23,368 nt of DNA from an uncultured Mycoplasmatota bacterium (GCA_900549625.1 URPE01000021.1:1-23368), one strand, 5' to 3'; shown: positions 1 through 8,064, counted from the stretch's first letter. Program-made: numbers and translations. The notes: generated by a model from the letters alone, not told the origin.

Positions 1-1047
1 TTCACTTTCATATCCTGGATTTAATAGTTTCATTAAATCAGCTTGGCTCCATTCATTTACTCCATATCCATTATTTACAGAACTTTCACTTGTATCCCAT
101 GAATAACTACCTATTGATGAAGCTCTTATTAATTTTACTCTGTCTTCTTTATTTCCTGTGCCATCATCTATTCCTTTCATAACGCCAATAATTTGCCACA
201 ATATCTTATCTCCTTTTGAATGCTCTTTTTTACACTCAGCTTTCCCATCACCATCTAGTCCTTGATCAGTTATCGCATTTTGACATTCTTCTAATGTTGT
301 ATTCTCAGCTAGTCCATAGTAATCACCGCCATACATTAAAGAATATGTATCATATTGATATACTTGTTCATCAAACCATATATAGTTATTTGGGTTGGCT
401 CCTATATATCTTGTGTTACCATAATCATCTGTAGCTAGATCTGTTGTATCTACAGTCGCAAGTGTTGTAATATATTCTGAAGCAGTTGGCAATTCTTCAA
501 CATAACTTGCATTTACTGTTATTTTTGAGGTAAAGGTATTGTTTTGGACACCTTCTGTTTCACCTGTCACATTTTCATCTAACCATAATCTTAAATTATA
601 TGTTTTACTTTCTTTAGCATCTAGATAACCTGTACTTATTTTATAAGCACTACTTGCATTACTTAAAGTTTTAGTTGTTACATTATAGCTTGATACTAAA
701 GCGGGTGTCCCATCATCAAGCATTAACTTTATGTAATTCATATTTGTTAATGTTGAAGTATTTAGTACTTCTAAGTTAATATCATATTTTACATATGAGT
801 CACAATTATTGGTTATTGTAAATTCATAAGGCGTTAATTTCTTACCATCTTTATCAAGTAAAGGATAAGCTTTTTCAATACTTATATTATTTTGGTCTGT
901 AAAAGACACATTAAAACATGTGGCTGTAAGACTATTATCATTTGTACTACTAAAAGATGCACGCCACAAAGCATAACTTACACCTACTACGCCTATTAAT
1001 ACGCCAAAAATCAATAATATTTTTGAACATTTTTTCTTACCATTCAT
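1..1047 (-). CDS. Secreted or membrane-anchored surface protein, partial (C-terminus outside window)
   Basis: This is an open frame of 349 codons that starts with ATG at 1047 and runs off the window edge. An AGAGGT ribosome site lies 7 nt upstream. The N-terminus is a signal or anchor sequence: a KKK-rich start, then a hydrophobic stretch at about residues 9-25 ending GVSYA. Residues about 30-175 are rich in Asn, Thr and Ser and look like a beta-rich extracellular domain, reminiscent of camelysin/TasA-type proteins. From about residue 190 a second segment begins with NYIWFD. It continues with WQIIGVM, VKLIR, YSWDTS, NGYGVNEWSQ and LMKLLNPGY, which I associate with surface proteins of uncultured gut Bacilli. 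Function is unknown; surface exposure is inferred from the signal and composition. Expression may be switched by the G tract in its promoter. Confidence 0.8.
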   Translation of the reverse strand, partial: MNGKKKCSKILLIFGVLIGVVGVSYALWRASFSSTNDNSLTATCFNVSFTDQNNISIEKAYPLLDKDGKKLTPYEFTITNNCDSYVKYDINLEVLNTSTLTNMNYIKLMLDDGTPALVSSYNVTTKTLSNASSAYKISTGYLDAKESKTYNLRLWLDENVTGETEGVQNNTFTSKITVNASYVEELPTASEYITTLATVDTTDLATDDYGNTRYIGANPNNYIWFDEQVYQYDTYSLMYGGDYYGLAENTTLEECQNAITDQGLDGDGKAECKKEHSKGDKILWQIIGVMKGIDDGTGNKEDRVKLIRASSIGSYSWDTSESSVNNGYGVNEWSQADLMKLLNPGYESE

Positions 1048-1078
1048 AATCAATACCTCTATTCTAATATATATCACT

Positions 1079-1109
1079 ATTATAACCCCCCCCCCGAATA
1101 AAAAGTCAA
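1079..1109 (-). promoter_or_regulatory. Sigma-A-type promoter with G10 tract in the spacer, probably phase variable
   Basis: On the minus strand a TTGACT -35 box (1109-1104) and a perfect TATAAT -10 box (1084-1079) are separated by 19 nt. Ten of those spacer bases are an uninterrupted run of G (1095-1086). The usual spacer is 17 nt, so loss of about two G would make it optimal. The promoter sits 31 nt upstream of the surface-protein start codon. Confidence 0.75.
1086..1095. repeat. Homopolymer C10/G10 tract
   Basis: Ten consecutive C on the plus strand stand out in very AT-rich surroundings. They lie between the -35 and -10 boxes of the surface-protein promoter. Homopolymers of this kind change length by slipped-strand mispairing. 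The exact count may differ among cells or be approximate in an assembly. Confidence 0.85.
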
Positions 1110-1110
1110 G

Positions 1111-1134
1111 AAAAAAAATCCGCTATTAAGCAGA
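1111..1134 (-). terminator. Rho-independent terminator
   Basis: On the minus strand TCTGC (1134-1130) pairs with GCGGA (1123-1119) around a 6-nt loop and is followed by eight T. One U-G wobble pairs only on the minus-strand RNA, which fixes the orientation. It ends just before the -35 box of the surface-protein promoter and so insulates it from upstream transcription. Confidence 0.6.
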
Positions 1135-1173
1135 CTTTTTTAATACTTTTTTAGAATCTTATTTATCAAGTAA

Positions 1174-1284
1174 TCAGTCTAAAACATTCCTGATTTTTAT
1201 ACTGTCTTTATTAGAACCAGGTATTTTGTCTAAGGTTAATATTGTTTTTTTTAACAAATATTTGCAAAAACTTGTGATTTTCAT
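1174..1284 (-). CDS. Possible 36-aa basic small protein (doubtful)
   Basis: A short open frame begins MKITSFCKYLLKKTILTL and ends at a TGA at 1174. It lies between two terminator hairpins (1321-1350 and 1111-1134), so something transcribed may exist here, either a small peptide or a small RNA. There is no convincing ribosome site, only an A-rich stretch before the ATG, and I recognise no family. The 1136-1320 interval otherwise shows nothing identifiable. Confidence 0.2.
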   Translation of the reverse strand: MKITSFCKYLLKKTILTLDKIPGSNKDSIKIRNVLD

Positions 1285-1320
1285 GATTTTTTTGCACTGC
1301 TTTAAGGGAATGTATTATTA

Positions 1321-1350
1321 AAAAAGAAAGACTAACTCATCTTTCTTTTT
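1321..1350 (-). terminator. Terminator hairpin overlapping the end of the 55-aa gene
   Basis: A perfect 11-bp stem (AAAAAGAAAGA with TCTTTCTTTTT, arms 1321-1331 and 1340-1350) encloses an 8-nt loop. The loop contains the stop codon of the small gene at 1332. The arm ends in T residues, as expected for intrinsic termination on the minus strand. Confidence 0.6.
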
Positions 1351-1499
1351 ACGTCATCTAACATATCACTTGCACTATCCATGGCTTTATTAAGGACTTT
1401 GTCGGCTTTTTGCTTTGTTTTTTGATTTGTTAAACAATAAGCCATGACACCCATACCACAAGAAAGACCAGCACAAGCACCAATCATCATGTTTTTCAT
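1332..1499 (-). CDS. Small membrane protein, 55 aa, YtxH-like
   Basis: ATG at 1499 follows a strong GAGGTGAT ribosome site. The protein starts MKNMMIGACAGLSCGMGVMA, a Gly/Ala/Met-rich hydrophobic segment at residues 4-22. It continues with a charged amphipathic helix containing KADKVLNKAMDSASDMLDDV. This glycine-rich membrane segment plus charged helix resembles small YtxH-type proteins, but it is too short for a firm assignment. It is the last gene of the hypothetical-recD2 transcription unit, 20 nt downstream of recD2, and its stop codon sits inside a terminator loop. Function unknown. Confidence 0.65.
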   Translation of the reverse strand: MKNMMIGACAGLSCGMGVMAYCLTNQKTKQKADKVLNKAMDSASDMLDDVKRKMS

Positions 1500-1519
1500 T
1501 TAATCACCTCATGTTTAGT

Positions 1520-3721
1520 TTATCTTTTTTTAGTAAAAGTATACATAAGACTTTCTTTTAATGATGTTTTTCTATTGGTTGAATAGTCATTTAAAACAGC
1601 CATTTTAAATGATGGTTCTTCACCTATTATAATGAGTGACTTTTTAGCTCTTGAAACACCTGTATAAATTAATTTATTATAAAGCATTTTATAGTAGCTT
1701 TTACTTATTGGTAAAATAACGTGGGCAAATTCACTACCTTGACTTTTATGTATTGTAATAGCATAAGCATGTTTTATGCTTGCTAAGTCTTCTTTACCAT
1801 ATATAACTCGGTTACCATCAAAATTAATAGTCATTTCTAAGTGCTTTTTAGGATAACTTTTTTCTTCAATACTTTCAATATAACCAATATCACCATTATA
1901 AACATTGCAATCGGGATTATTTACTAGTTGTAAGACTTTATCTTTTTCTCTATACGTGACATCTATATAATTAAATTCTTTTTTTTCTTCAGCACGAGGA
2001 TTAAATATATCTTGTAATAAAACATTTAAATTATCTATACCATTTTCCCCTTTATACATAGGGGCAAGGATTTGTACATCATCGGCTTTTAACCCTTTAG
2101 CAAGACTTTTATGTATAATTTGCTTTAACATTTCTTTTAAATTTCTTGATTCACAAGGAATGAAGTTATAGTCATCTTTCTTTAAATCAAAATCTTCTCC
2201 TATTTCATGGTCTTTTATTTCTTTGGCTAGTATTGGTATATAAGAGTTATCACTTTGTCTATAAATAGTTTCTAGCGAAGTAAAAGGAAATAACTTAGAA
2301 TTAACTAAATCATTTAATACTAAACCAGCTCCTACACTAGGTAATTGAAATGTATCACCAACAAAAACGATTTGGGCTTTTTCTTCAATACCTTTAAGTA
2401 ATGATACAAATAAATATTCATCTATCATACTCGTTTCATCAACAATAATTAGTTTATGTCTATTCTTGTTATTTTCATTGATAGCAAAATCATCTGTATC
2501 TTTATTCCATTTTAAATAACGGTGAATGGTACTAGCTGGCAAATTGGTACTTGTAGAAAGTTTTTTAGCCGCTCTACCAGTCGGGGCTAAAAGAGCAATT
2601 GATGTAATCGTGTCTATGGGACTTAATTTGTATATATCAATATAAAGCTTGGTTATGGCATTAACAATTGTCGTTTTACCAGTACCAGGGCCTCCTGATA
2701 TGATACTTACAGGATTTTCTAGAGCTTTTAGAATAGCCTCTTTTTGATCACTATTATACTTAACCCCTAATATACTTTGTAACTCTTTTATTTTACTAGC
2801 AAAATTTTTAATCTCTTTTTTAGGGTAACTCATCATTCTTTTTAAAATATGGGCTATATCAAATTCCATATCATAATATTTAGTAAGATAAATGGACTCA
2901 TCAACAATAGTAACTCTTTCACTTGTTTTTAATATATCTAAGACTTTATCTAGATCTTCTAAAGATATAAAAATATGAAACTCACTTTTAAGACCTGATA
3001 ATAATTCTTCTTTTGCATAGTAAATATCGCCATTTTTATTACTTATTCGTTCCATTGTTTCTACTAAACATTCTTTTTGTCTTACTATATCTAATTCATC
3101 ATGATTGTTTTTAAATATACGATCTAATTTATCAAAAGGGACAAACTCTTTAAAATAATAAATATTTTCTTCTAAATAAACAGCGACCTTATCTTGATAG
3201 TTTTTAACTAGTCTTGTAGCTTCTGGTATGGTAAAGCCAAGTGCTTTTAACCTTACTAGTGTATCATCTACTGCACTATAATTTAGAACACTTTCATATA
3301 TTGATTTGGCTTTTTTTTCAGTCATATTGGGTACTAATAATAAATTACTTATATCTTCTTTAATTAAATCTAATGTCTTGTCGCCTAGGGTTTCTACTAT
3401 ACTATGGGCAGTTTTCTCGCCACACCCCTTTATTAATGGGCTAGAAAGAAATTCTGCTATCGCGTCAATCCCTTCAGGCATTAATTTCTCATATTCTTTA
3501 AATTGAAATTGCATACCATATCTATCATGTCTTACATATTTGCCTTGCAGTATATAAGTATCTTCTAGGTTAGGATCAATTAAAAGTCCTGTTACAACAA
3601 CAACTTTATTTTTTATTTCGTTTAAGGCATCAGACACTTCTTTTGCTTTAAATGTACCAACAAAAAAACCAGTTTCCCCACTAAAAATAACTTGTCTTAT
3701 ATTTCCTTTAATAAATTCCAT
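1520..3721 (-). CDS. recD2: RecD2-type ATP-dependent DNA helicase (SF1B)
   Basis: RecD2 is a 5'-3' DNA helicase acting in DNA repair, without RecBC in Firmicutes. All helicase motifs are present: Walker A GGPGTGKTT near residue 343, Walker B IIVDETSMID, motif III FVGDTFQLPSVGAG, YRQS, then AITIHKSQGSEF and YTGVSRAKKSL near the C-terminus. The first ~150 residues hold the N-terminal extension and helix-hairpin-helix region (IKGCGEKTAHSI) typical of RecD2 rather than RecD. Length, 733 aa, is normal. I choose ATG at 3721 because a GGAGG ribosome site (3731-3727) stands 5 nt before it. The in-frame ATG at 3733 overlaps that site and is unlikely to be used. It lies 61 nt downstream of the hypothetical gene at 3783. 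Confidence 0.93.
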   Translation of the reverse strand: MEFIKGNIRQVIFSGETGFFVGTFKAKEVSDALNEIKNKVVVVTGLLIDPNLEDTYILQGKYVRHDRYGMQFQFKEYEKLMPEGIDAIAEFLSSPLIKGCGEKTAHSIVETLGDKTLDLIKEDISNLLLVPNMTEKKAKSIYESVLNYSAVDDTLVRLKALGFTIPEATRLVKNYQDKVAVYLEENIYYFKEFVPFDKLDRIFKNNHDELDIVRQKECLVETMERISNKNGDIYYAKEELLSGLKSEFHIFISLEDLDKVLDILKTSERVTIVDESIYLTKYYDMEFDIAHILKRMMSYPKKEIKNFASKIKELQSILGVKYNSDQKEAILKALENPVSIISGGPGTGKTTIVNAITKLYIDIYKLSPIDTITSIALLAPTGRAAKKLSTSTNLPASTIHRYLKWNKDTDDFAINENNKNRHKLIIVDETSMIDEYLFVSLLKGIEEKAQIVFVGDTFQLPSVGAGLVLNDLVNSKLFPFTSLETIYRQSDNSYIPILAKEIKDHEIGEDFDLKKDDYNFIPCESRNLKEMLKQIIHKSLAKGLKADDVQILAPMYKGENGIDNLNVLLQDIFNPRAEEKKEFNYIDVTYREKDKVLQLVNNPDCNVYNGDIGYIESIEEKSYPKKHLEMTINFDGNRVIYGKEDLASIKHAYAITIHKSQGSEFAHVILPISKSYYKMLYNKLIYTGVSRAKKSLIIIGEEPSFKMAVLNDYSTNRKTSLKESLMYTFTKKR

Positions 3722-3761
3722 GTAAGCCTCCATACAAACTTTTGTTTTCTTTTAAATTGTT

Positions 3762-3784
3762 TTAAAAATGCCTTTTAAGGCATT
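3762..3784 (-). terminator. Terminator-like palindrome between the hypothetical gene and recD2
   Basis: AATGCCTT (3767-3774) and AAGGCATT (3777-3784) form an 8-bp stem with a tight loop, followed on the minus strand by five T. The stem overlaps the stop codon of the upstream gene. It could terminate part of the transcripts before recD2. Confidence 0.45.
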
Positions 3785-4166
3785 AATTGTGGTAACCAAG
3801 TAAATACAAGCGATATACTAAGTCATCATAATATGCGTTTAAATTAATATCACGCATATTTTTGGCTTTAACGATATTTTGCCACATATTATAAAGTTCT
3901 TGATAAGTTAATATATTTTGATTTTTTTTATCTTCATCTTTTGTTAAGTAAATTTTACTATAGTAATCGTTTAAAGAAGTAACAATAAATGTATCTAACA
4001 TGTTATAATTTACCCGACCGATAGAATCAACTATTACTTTACCATTTCTTATAAAAGGTCTTCTATATTCTTCTTTAAAATTAATCTCAGGATTATATGA
4101 AACAATACCTATAACTTTACCAGAATCACTTAATAGAAGTTTTTTTAATGTAGCCTCATTAAACAT
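3783..4166 (-). CDS. Hypothetical protein, 127 aa
   Basis: ATG at 4166 follows AAGGTGAT, a good ribosome site, and a promoter is visible just upstream. I do not recognise the family. It is a soluble, mixed-charge protein without signal peptide or membrane segment. The N-terminal half contains VIGIVSYNPEINF and VIVDSIGRVNYNMLDTF. The C-terminal half is helical and tyrosine-rich (TYQELYNMWQNIV, YYDDLVYRLYLLGYHN). It is first in the unit leading into recD2, which might link it to DNA metabolism, but position is the only argument. Confidence 0.7.
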   Translation of the reverse strand: MFNEATLKKLLLSDSGKVIGIVSYNPEINFKEEYRRPFIRNGKVIVDSIGRVNYNMLDTFIVTSLNDYYSKIYLTKDEDKKNQNILTYQELYNMWQNIVKAKNMRDINLNAYYDDLVYRLYLLGYHN

Positions 4167-4189
4167 AGTATCACCTTTTCCCCAAAAAA

Positions 4190-4198
4190 ATTATATCA
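4190..4198 (-). promoter_or_regulatory. Extended -10 promoter for the hypothetical-recD2 unit
   Basis: TGATATAAT on the minus strand is a perfect TATAAT preceded by the extended -10 TG. The -35 position (TAGATT at 17 nt) is poor, which the extended -10 could compensate. It lies 23 nt before the start codon at 4166. Confidence 0.55.
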
Positions 4199-4271
4199 GA
4201 AATATAGATAATAATCTAGTCTTTTAATTTATAAAAAGTTGCAATTTAGAGATAAAACATGCATTTTAGGG

Positions 4272-4300
4272 TTGCTCATTTACGAGGAATCTGTTAGAAT
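4272..4300 (+). promoter_or_regulatory. Promoter of rpsT
   Basis: TTGCTC (4272-4277) and TAGAAT (4295-4300) are spaced by exactly 17 nt, followed by a leader of about 25 nt and an AAAGGAG ribosome site before the ATG at 4331. It is divergent from the recD2-side promoter. Confidence 0.6.
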
Positions 4301-4330
4301 TATATAGACTTAACAAGAAAGGAGATACAT

Positions 4331-4594
4331 ATGGCAAATATTAAAAGTTCTAAGAAAGCAATTAAAGTTATTGCTAAGAAAACAGATAATAATCATGAAT
4401 TAAAAGCTCGTGTTAAAAATTATATTAGACTTTGCGATAAAGCTATTGAGGCTGGAGAAAAAGATAATGCTCAAGAACTCCTTGCAAATACTCAAAAATA
4501 TATAGATAAAGCTGTTAGTAAAGGTCTTATAAAGAAAAATACAGCTAATCGTCAAAAATCAAGACTTTCAAGCAAAGTAAAAGAAATGGCTTAG
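4331..4594 (+). CDS. rpsT: 30S ribosomal protein S20
   Basis: S20 binds 16S rRNA early in 30S assembly. The 87-aa product is the usual length. It shows the family's start MANIKSSKKAIKV, the basic helical body with ELKARVKNYIR, and the C-terminal segment KGLIKKNTANRQKSRLSSKV, which matches the typical KNxAARxKSRL motif. AAAGGAG lies 6 nt upstream of the ATG. It is a single-gene unit and the only clear plus-strand gene of the window. It is convergent with truB, which ends 25 nt beyond its stop. Confidence 0.97.
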   Translation: MANIKSSKKAIKVIAKKTDNNHELKARVKNYIRLCDKAIEAGEKDNAQELLANTQKYIDKAVSKGLIKKNTANRQKSRLSSKVKEMA

Positions 4595-4611
4595 TAAATA
4601 AACCATTTTTT
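4584..4611. terminator. Shared terminator between convergent rpsT and truB
   Basis: AAATGG (4584-4589) and CCATTT (4603-4608) form a 6-bp stem with a 13-nt loop. Seven T follow the ATG-complementary arm on the plus strand, and CTTTT follows on the minus strand. It could serve both directions; it is short and only moderately convincing. Confidence 0.4.
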
Positions 4612-4619
4612 TATTTGTT

Positions 4620-5462
4620 TTAATTAGTATCTTTAAAGACAATGCGATATGTATCACCATCTTTCATGTATAAAGCTATCGTTTTATTTTGATAAGTTAA
4701 AAGTAAGTATAAAGATTCACTATTAAGAGATAGTTTATTACCATTTAATACTTTTTGGTATTCGGTGTCATTTAAAGAGAAATGCGGATAGCTAAATAAA
4801 TCATCTAAAGTAAGAAGACTCGTATTTTCAGTAATATCACTTATTTTTAAACATTTATTAATAGCAAACGCACCTTGACTCACTCTTCTTAAACTACGCA
4901 TAGAAGCGTATGTTTTTAAAGAAGCACCTAAATCTCTAATAAGACTTCTTATATATGTCCCTTTAGAAACACAAGTTTTAAAAGTTACTTCATTATTATC
5001 AATACTAAGTATTTCTAATGAATATATAGAAACCATGCGTTTAGGTAAATGTATGCTTATCCCTTCTCTTGCGTATTCATATAACTTTTTACCATTAATT
5101 TTAACAGCTGAATAACTTGGTACTTCCTGGTTATATTCACGAGGAAAATTTTTAAAAGCAGCGTAGATTTGATCTTTACTAATATTAACACTTTCTTCTT
5201 TTAGGGTCTTACCAGTTGTATCTAGCGTATCGGTTAAAAGACCAAGCTGCATCACTGCTATATATTCTTTATTTTTACTAGTTAAGTTATCTACTAATTT
5301 AGTATAAGAACCAATACAAAGAATTAAAACACCGGTAGCCATAGGATCAAGGGTTCCTGTATGGCCAACTTTTTTTGTATGAAAGATTTTCCCAACTTGA
5401 TTTACAATATCACGACTTGTGAATCCAGCTGGTTTATCGATTAATAATACACCATTATGCAT
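4620..5462 (-). CDS. truB: tRNA pseudouridine-55 synthase
   Basis: TruB converts U55 of the tRNA T-arm to pseudouridine. The N-terminus GVLLIDKPAGFTSRDIV is the family signature. The catalytic aspartate is D39 in GHTGTLDPMATGVL. Further TruB features are YSAVKINGKKLYEYAREG and the GTYIRSLIRDLG segment. The C-terminal ~70 residues are a reduced PUA-like region. 280 aa is at the short end of the normal range. An AGAGGTG ribosome site lies about 10 nt before the ATG. Unlike in many Firmicutes it is not followed by ribF, and it has its own promoter at 5531-5539 rather than continuing the rbfA operon, which is terminated just upstream. Confidence 0.95.
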   Translation of the reverse strand: MHNGVLLIDKPAGFTSRDIVNQVGKIFHTKKVGHTGTLDPMATGVLILCIGSYTKLVDNLTSKNKEYIAVMQLGLLTDTLDTTGKTLKEESVNISKDQIYAAFKNFPREYNQEVPSYSAVKINGKKLYEYAREGISIHLPKRMVSIYSLEILSIDNNEVTFKTCVSKGTYIRSLIRDLGASLKTYASMRSLRRVSQGAFAINKCLKISDITENTSLLTLDDLFSYPHFSLNDTEYQKVLNGNKLSLNSESLYLLLTYQNKTIALYMKDGDTYRIVFKDTN

Positions 5463-5488
5463 AATTTATTACACCTCTTATTTCTCAC

Positions 5489-5521
5489 AAAATTACTATT
5501 TGCAATCTTACTAGTAATTTT
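5489..5521. repeat. 10-bp inverted repeat in the truB leader
   Basis: AAAATTACTA (5489-5498) and TAGTAATTTT (5512-5521) are perfect inverted copies separated by 13 nt. They lie between the truB promoter and its ribosome site. In the RNA this forms a stable leader hairpin without a following U tract on the minus strand, so it is not an obvious terminator for truB. It could be an operator or a leader structure. Confidence 0.6.
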
Positions 5522-5530
5522 TTCTTTATT

Positions 5531-5539
5531 AGTATAACA
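5531..5539 (-). promoter_or_regulatory. Extended -10 promoter of truB
   Basis: TGTTATACT on the minus strand combines the TG extension with a TATACT -10 box. No good -35 is seen. It lies just downstream of the rbfA terminator and about 70 nt before the truB start, giving truB a separate transcript. Confidence 0.5.
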
Positions 5540-5561
5540 TATTTACTATATTTCTAATACT

Positions 5562-5586
5562 AAAAAAGACTCGCATGTAAGCGAGC
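5562..5586 (-). terminator. Terminator of the rimP-rbfA operon
   Basis: CTCGC (5570-5574) and GCGAG (5581-5585) make a GC-rich stem with a 6-nt loop; on the minus strand six T follow. It sits 11 nt beyond the rbfA stop codon. Confidence 0.8.
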
Positions 5587-5596
5587 TTTTTAGAAT

Positions 5597-5944
5597 TTAG
5601 TTTTCTTTTTTATGGATACTTTCTATTATATGTTCTATTTTATTACCATAAGCAATTGATTCATCATAAACAAAATGTAATTTAGGAGTTTGTCTTAAAT
5701 CCATTTTTTTAGCAACAAATTTTCTAAAGAAATCACTTGCCTCATTCATTTCTTTTTCAGCTTGTTTTTGGTCCATATTACTCATTGTGGTAAAATATAC
5801 TTTAGCATATGATAAATCTTTTGAAACATCACAACTAGTAATAGTAACTGTTTTTAAAAATTCATCATTAGTTTCAGTAAGGATAATGTTAGATAAAGTT
5901 TTTTCTAGTTCACTATTGATCCGCAAAATCTTTAAACTACTCAT
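5597..5944 (-). CDS. rbfA: Ribosome-binding factor A
   Basis: RbfA assists late 30S subunit maturation. The 115-aa protein starts MSSLKILRINSELEKTLSNII. It carries the type-II KH core with VTITSCDVSKDLSYAKVYFT and ends with RQTPKLHFVYDESIAYGNKIEHII, matching the family's conserved R-x-P-x-L-x-F and DxSIxxGxxI elements. The ATG overlaps the infB stop (ATGA), so translation is probably coupled. A GGTGGAG site for it lies inside the end of infB. It is the last gene of the operon. Confidence 0.95.
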   Translation of the reverse strand: MSSLKILRINSELEKTLSNIILTETNDEFLKTVTITSCDVSKDLSYAKVYFTTMSNMDQKQAEKEMNEASDFFRKFVAKKMDLRQTPKLHFVYDESIAYGNKIEHIIESIHKKEN

Positions 5945-8049
5945 TTTTTTATCTCCACCATTTCGTAAGATATAATTGTATCTCCTTCTTTAATATCGCT
6001 ATAGTTATCTAAGGTAATACCACATTCAAATCCTTTTTTAACTTCTTTTACAGTATCTTTTTCTCTTTGAATAGTAGATATGTCACCATCATATATGATA
6101 ACTCCATCACGAATTACTTTGGCATGACTTGGGTGTTTTATTATACCATCGGTTACATAACAGCCAGCAATTTTACCAATTTTTGAGAAAGTAAATATTT
6201 TTCTAATCTCGGCACTACCTAATGTTTTTTCTTCAAACTCTGGGTCTAACATACCTTTCATAGCAAGTTCCATTTCTTCAACGGCTTTATAGATAATTGT
6301 ATAAAGACGAATATCAACATTATATTCTTTTGCTACTTCACGAGTAATATTACTTGGCATTACATTAAAACCTATTACAATAGCATTAGAAGCATTGGCT
6401 AAAACAATATCACTTTCAGTAATTGTTCCTATACCACTTCTAATAACGTTTACTCTAACGCCTTCAACGTCTATTTTTTCAAGGGCATTTTTAACGGCTT
6501 CCTCACTACCTCTTACATCGGCTTTTAATACGACATTAATTTCTTTTTGACCACTTTTAATTTTAGCAAATAAATCATCTAGGGATACAACTTCTTTTTT
6601 GAATTTATTTTCTTTAGCAATAGCCGCTCTTTTAGAGGCAACACTTTTGGCTTCGGTTTCAGTTTCAAAGGCCATAAATTTATCACCGGCACTAGGATTA
6701 TCAGAAATGCCCGTAATTTCTACTGGTGTAGATGGACCTGCTTCTAAGACGTTTTCTCCTAAATCATTTTTCATTGTTCTAACACGGCCAAAGTATGTTC
6801 CTACAACAATTGGATCACCTAATCTAAGCGTACCATTTTGAATAAGTAACGATGCTACTCCACCAATATTTTTATCAACTTTTGATTCAATAACGGTACC
6901 CATAGCATAACGATTAGGATTAGCTTTATAACCATTAACTTCACTAATAATTTGAATGGTTTCAAGTAAGCGATCTATTCCTTCACCAGTCACAGCTGAG
7001 ACACGAACAAATGGAACATCGCCACCCCATTCTTCTGGCGTAATACCATTTTCGCTCATTTCTTGCATAACACGTTCAACATTAATATTTGGTTTATCAA
7101 TTTTATTTACTGCCACGATTATAGGCACCCCAGCACTTTTCGCGTGATCAATAGCTTCTTTTGTTTGAGGCATAACTCCGTCATCAGCAGCAACAATAAT
7201 AATAACGATATCCGTTACACTAGCCCCACGAGCACGCATCTCAGTAAAAGCAGCATGACCTGGCGTATCAATAAATGTTATTTTCTTACCTTCATGAGTA
7301 ATTTGATAAGCACCAATATGTTGGGTAATACCGCCAAACTCAGTATCAACTACTTTACTATGTCTAATGTAATCTAAAAGTGTTGTTTTACCATGATCAA
7401 CATGACCCATAATAGTTACTACAGCAGGTCTTAAAACTAAAGACTCTTCATCGTCATGAATTTCATATTCTTCAAAGTTACTTATATCTTGGGTTTCTTC
7501 TTTTTTTAAAGTTTTTTGGTATTCAGACGCAATTAATTCAGAGGTAGCAAAGTCGATACCTTGATTAAGTGATAACATCATACCTAGACTCATTAATTTT
7601 TTAATGATTTCCATCCCATTTACTTTTAAGGCCTCAGCAAGAGCACCAACTGTCATATCATTTTTATAGATTACAATATCATCAGCAACTTTATCTTTCA
7701 TTAATTTTTCTTTATGTTTATACATTTCTTTTCTTTTTGATAGATATTCTGATTTACTGTTTTCTAGTTCACTGCGTTTCTTTAACTTTTGTTTTTTAGT
7801 TTCAGGATTCATTGTATGCACATTGGTACGCATAACAAGATCTTCTACAACCTCATCCATACTATCTTCATCTTCGTAAGTAGATTCACTATCAGAACTA
7901 ATTAAGTTGGTAGCAAAGTCTAAGTTTATGACATCATCATCTGATAATATATCACTGGCATTTTTGACCTCGATTCCTAAATCCTCACATTTTTTAAGTA
8001 TTTCTGCTACACTTAAAGAAACACTTTCAGCATATTCTTTTACTGTCAT
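5941..8049 (-). CDS. infB: Translation initiation factor IF-2
   Basis: IF-2 is the GTPase that recruits initiator tRNA to the 30S subunit. The N-terminal IF2-N helix (VKEYAESVSLSVAEILKKCE) and a lysine-rich linker come first. A second IF2-N module lies near residues 128-180. The G domain follows with GHVDHGKTT at 215-223, DTPGHAAF and NKID. Domains II to IV contain EVRGSEEA-like VRGSEEAVKNAL and GCYVTDG. At 702 aa the N-terminal extension is short, as in reduced Firmicutes. An AAAGGA site precedes the ATG. It overlaps rbfA by 4 nt and is 15 nt downstream of the dCMP deaminase gene. Confidence 0.97.
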   Translation of the reverse strand: MTVKEYAESVSLSVAEILKKCEDLGIEVKNASDILSDDDVINLDFATNLISSDSESTYEDEDSMDEVVEDLVMRTNVHTMNPETKKQKLKKRSELENSKSEYLSKRKEMYKHKEKLMKDKVADDIVIYKNDMTVGALAEALKVNGMEIIKKLMSLGMMLSLNQGIDFATSELIASEYQKTLKKEETQDISNFEEYEIHDDEESLVLRPAVVTIMGHVDHGKTTLLDYIRHSKVVDTEFGGITQHIGAYQITHEGKKITFIDTPGHAAFTEMRARGASVTDIVIIIVAADDGVMPQTKEAIDHAKSAGVPIIVAVNKIDKPNINVERVMQEMSENGITPEEWGGDVPFVRVSAVTGEGIDRLLETIQIISEVNGYKANPNRYAMGTVIESKVDKNIGGVASLLIQNGTLRLGDPIVVGTYFGRVRTMKNDLGENVLEAGPSTPVEITGISDNPSAGDKFMAFETETEAKSVASKRAAIAKENKFKKEVVSLDDLFAKIKSGQKEINVVLKADVRGSEEAVKNALEKIDVEGVRVNVIRSGIGTITESDIVLANASNAIVIGFNVMPSNITREVAKEYNVDIRLYTIIYKAVEEMELAMKGMLDPEFEEKTLGSAEIRKIFTFSKIGKIAGCYVTDGIIKHPSHAKVIRDGVIIYDGDISTIQREKDTVKEVKKGFECGITLDNYSDIKEGDTIISYEMVEIKK

Positions 8050-8064
8050 AATAACACATCCTTT

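Noticed and set aside
216..434. Plus-strand frame of 72 codons
   Set aside because: It is antisense to the surface-protein gene, rich in His/Leu from reading AT-rich codons backwards, and has no ribosome site.
6599..7377. Plus-strand frames opposite infB
   Set aside because: They are antisense shadows of the strongly conserved IF-2 G domain, without ribosome sites or recognisable products.
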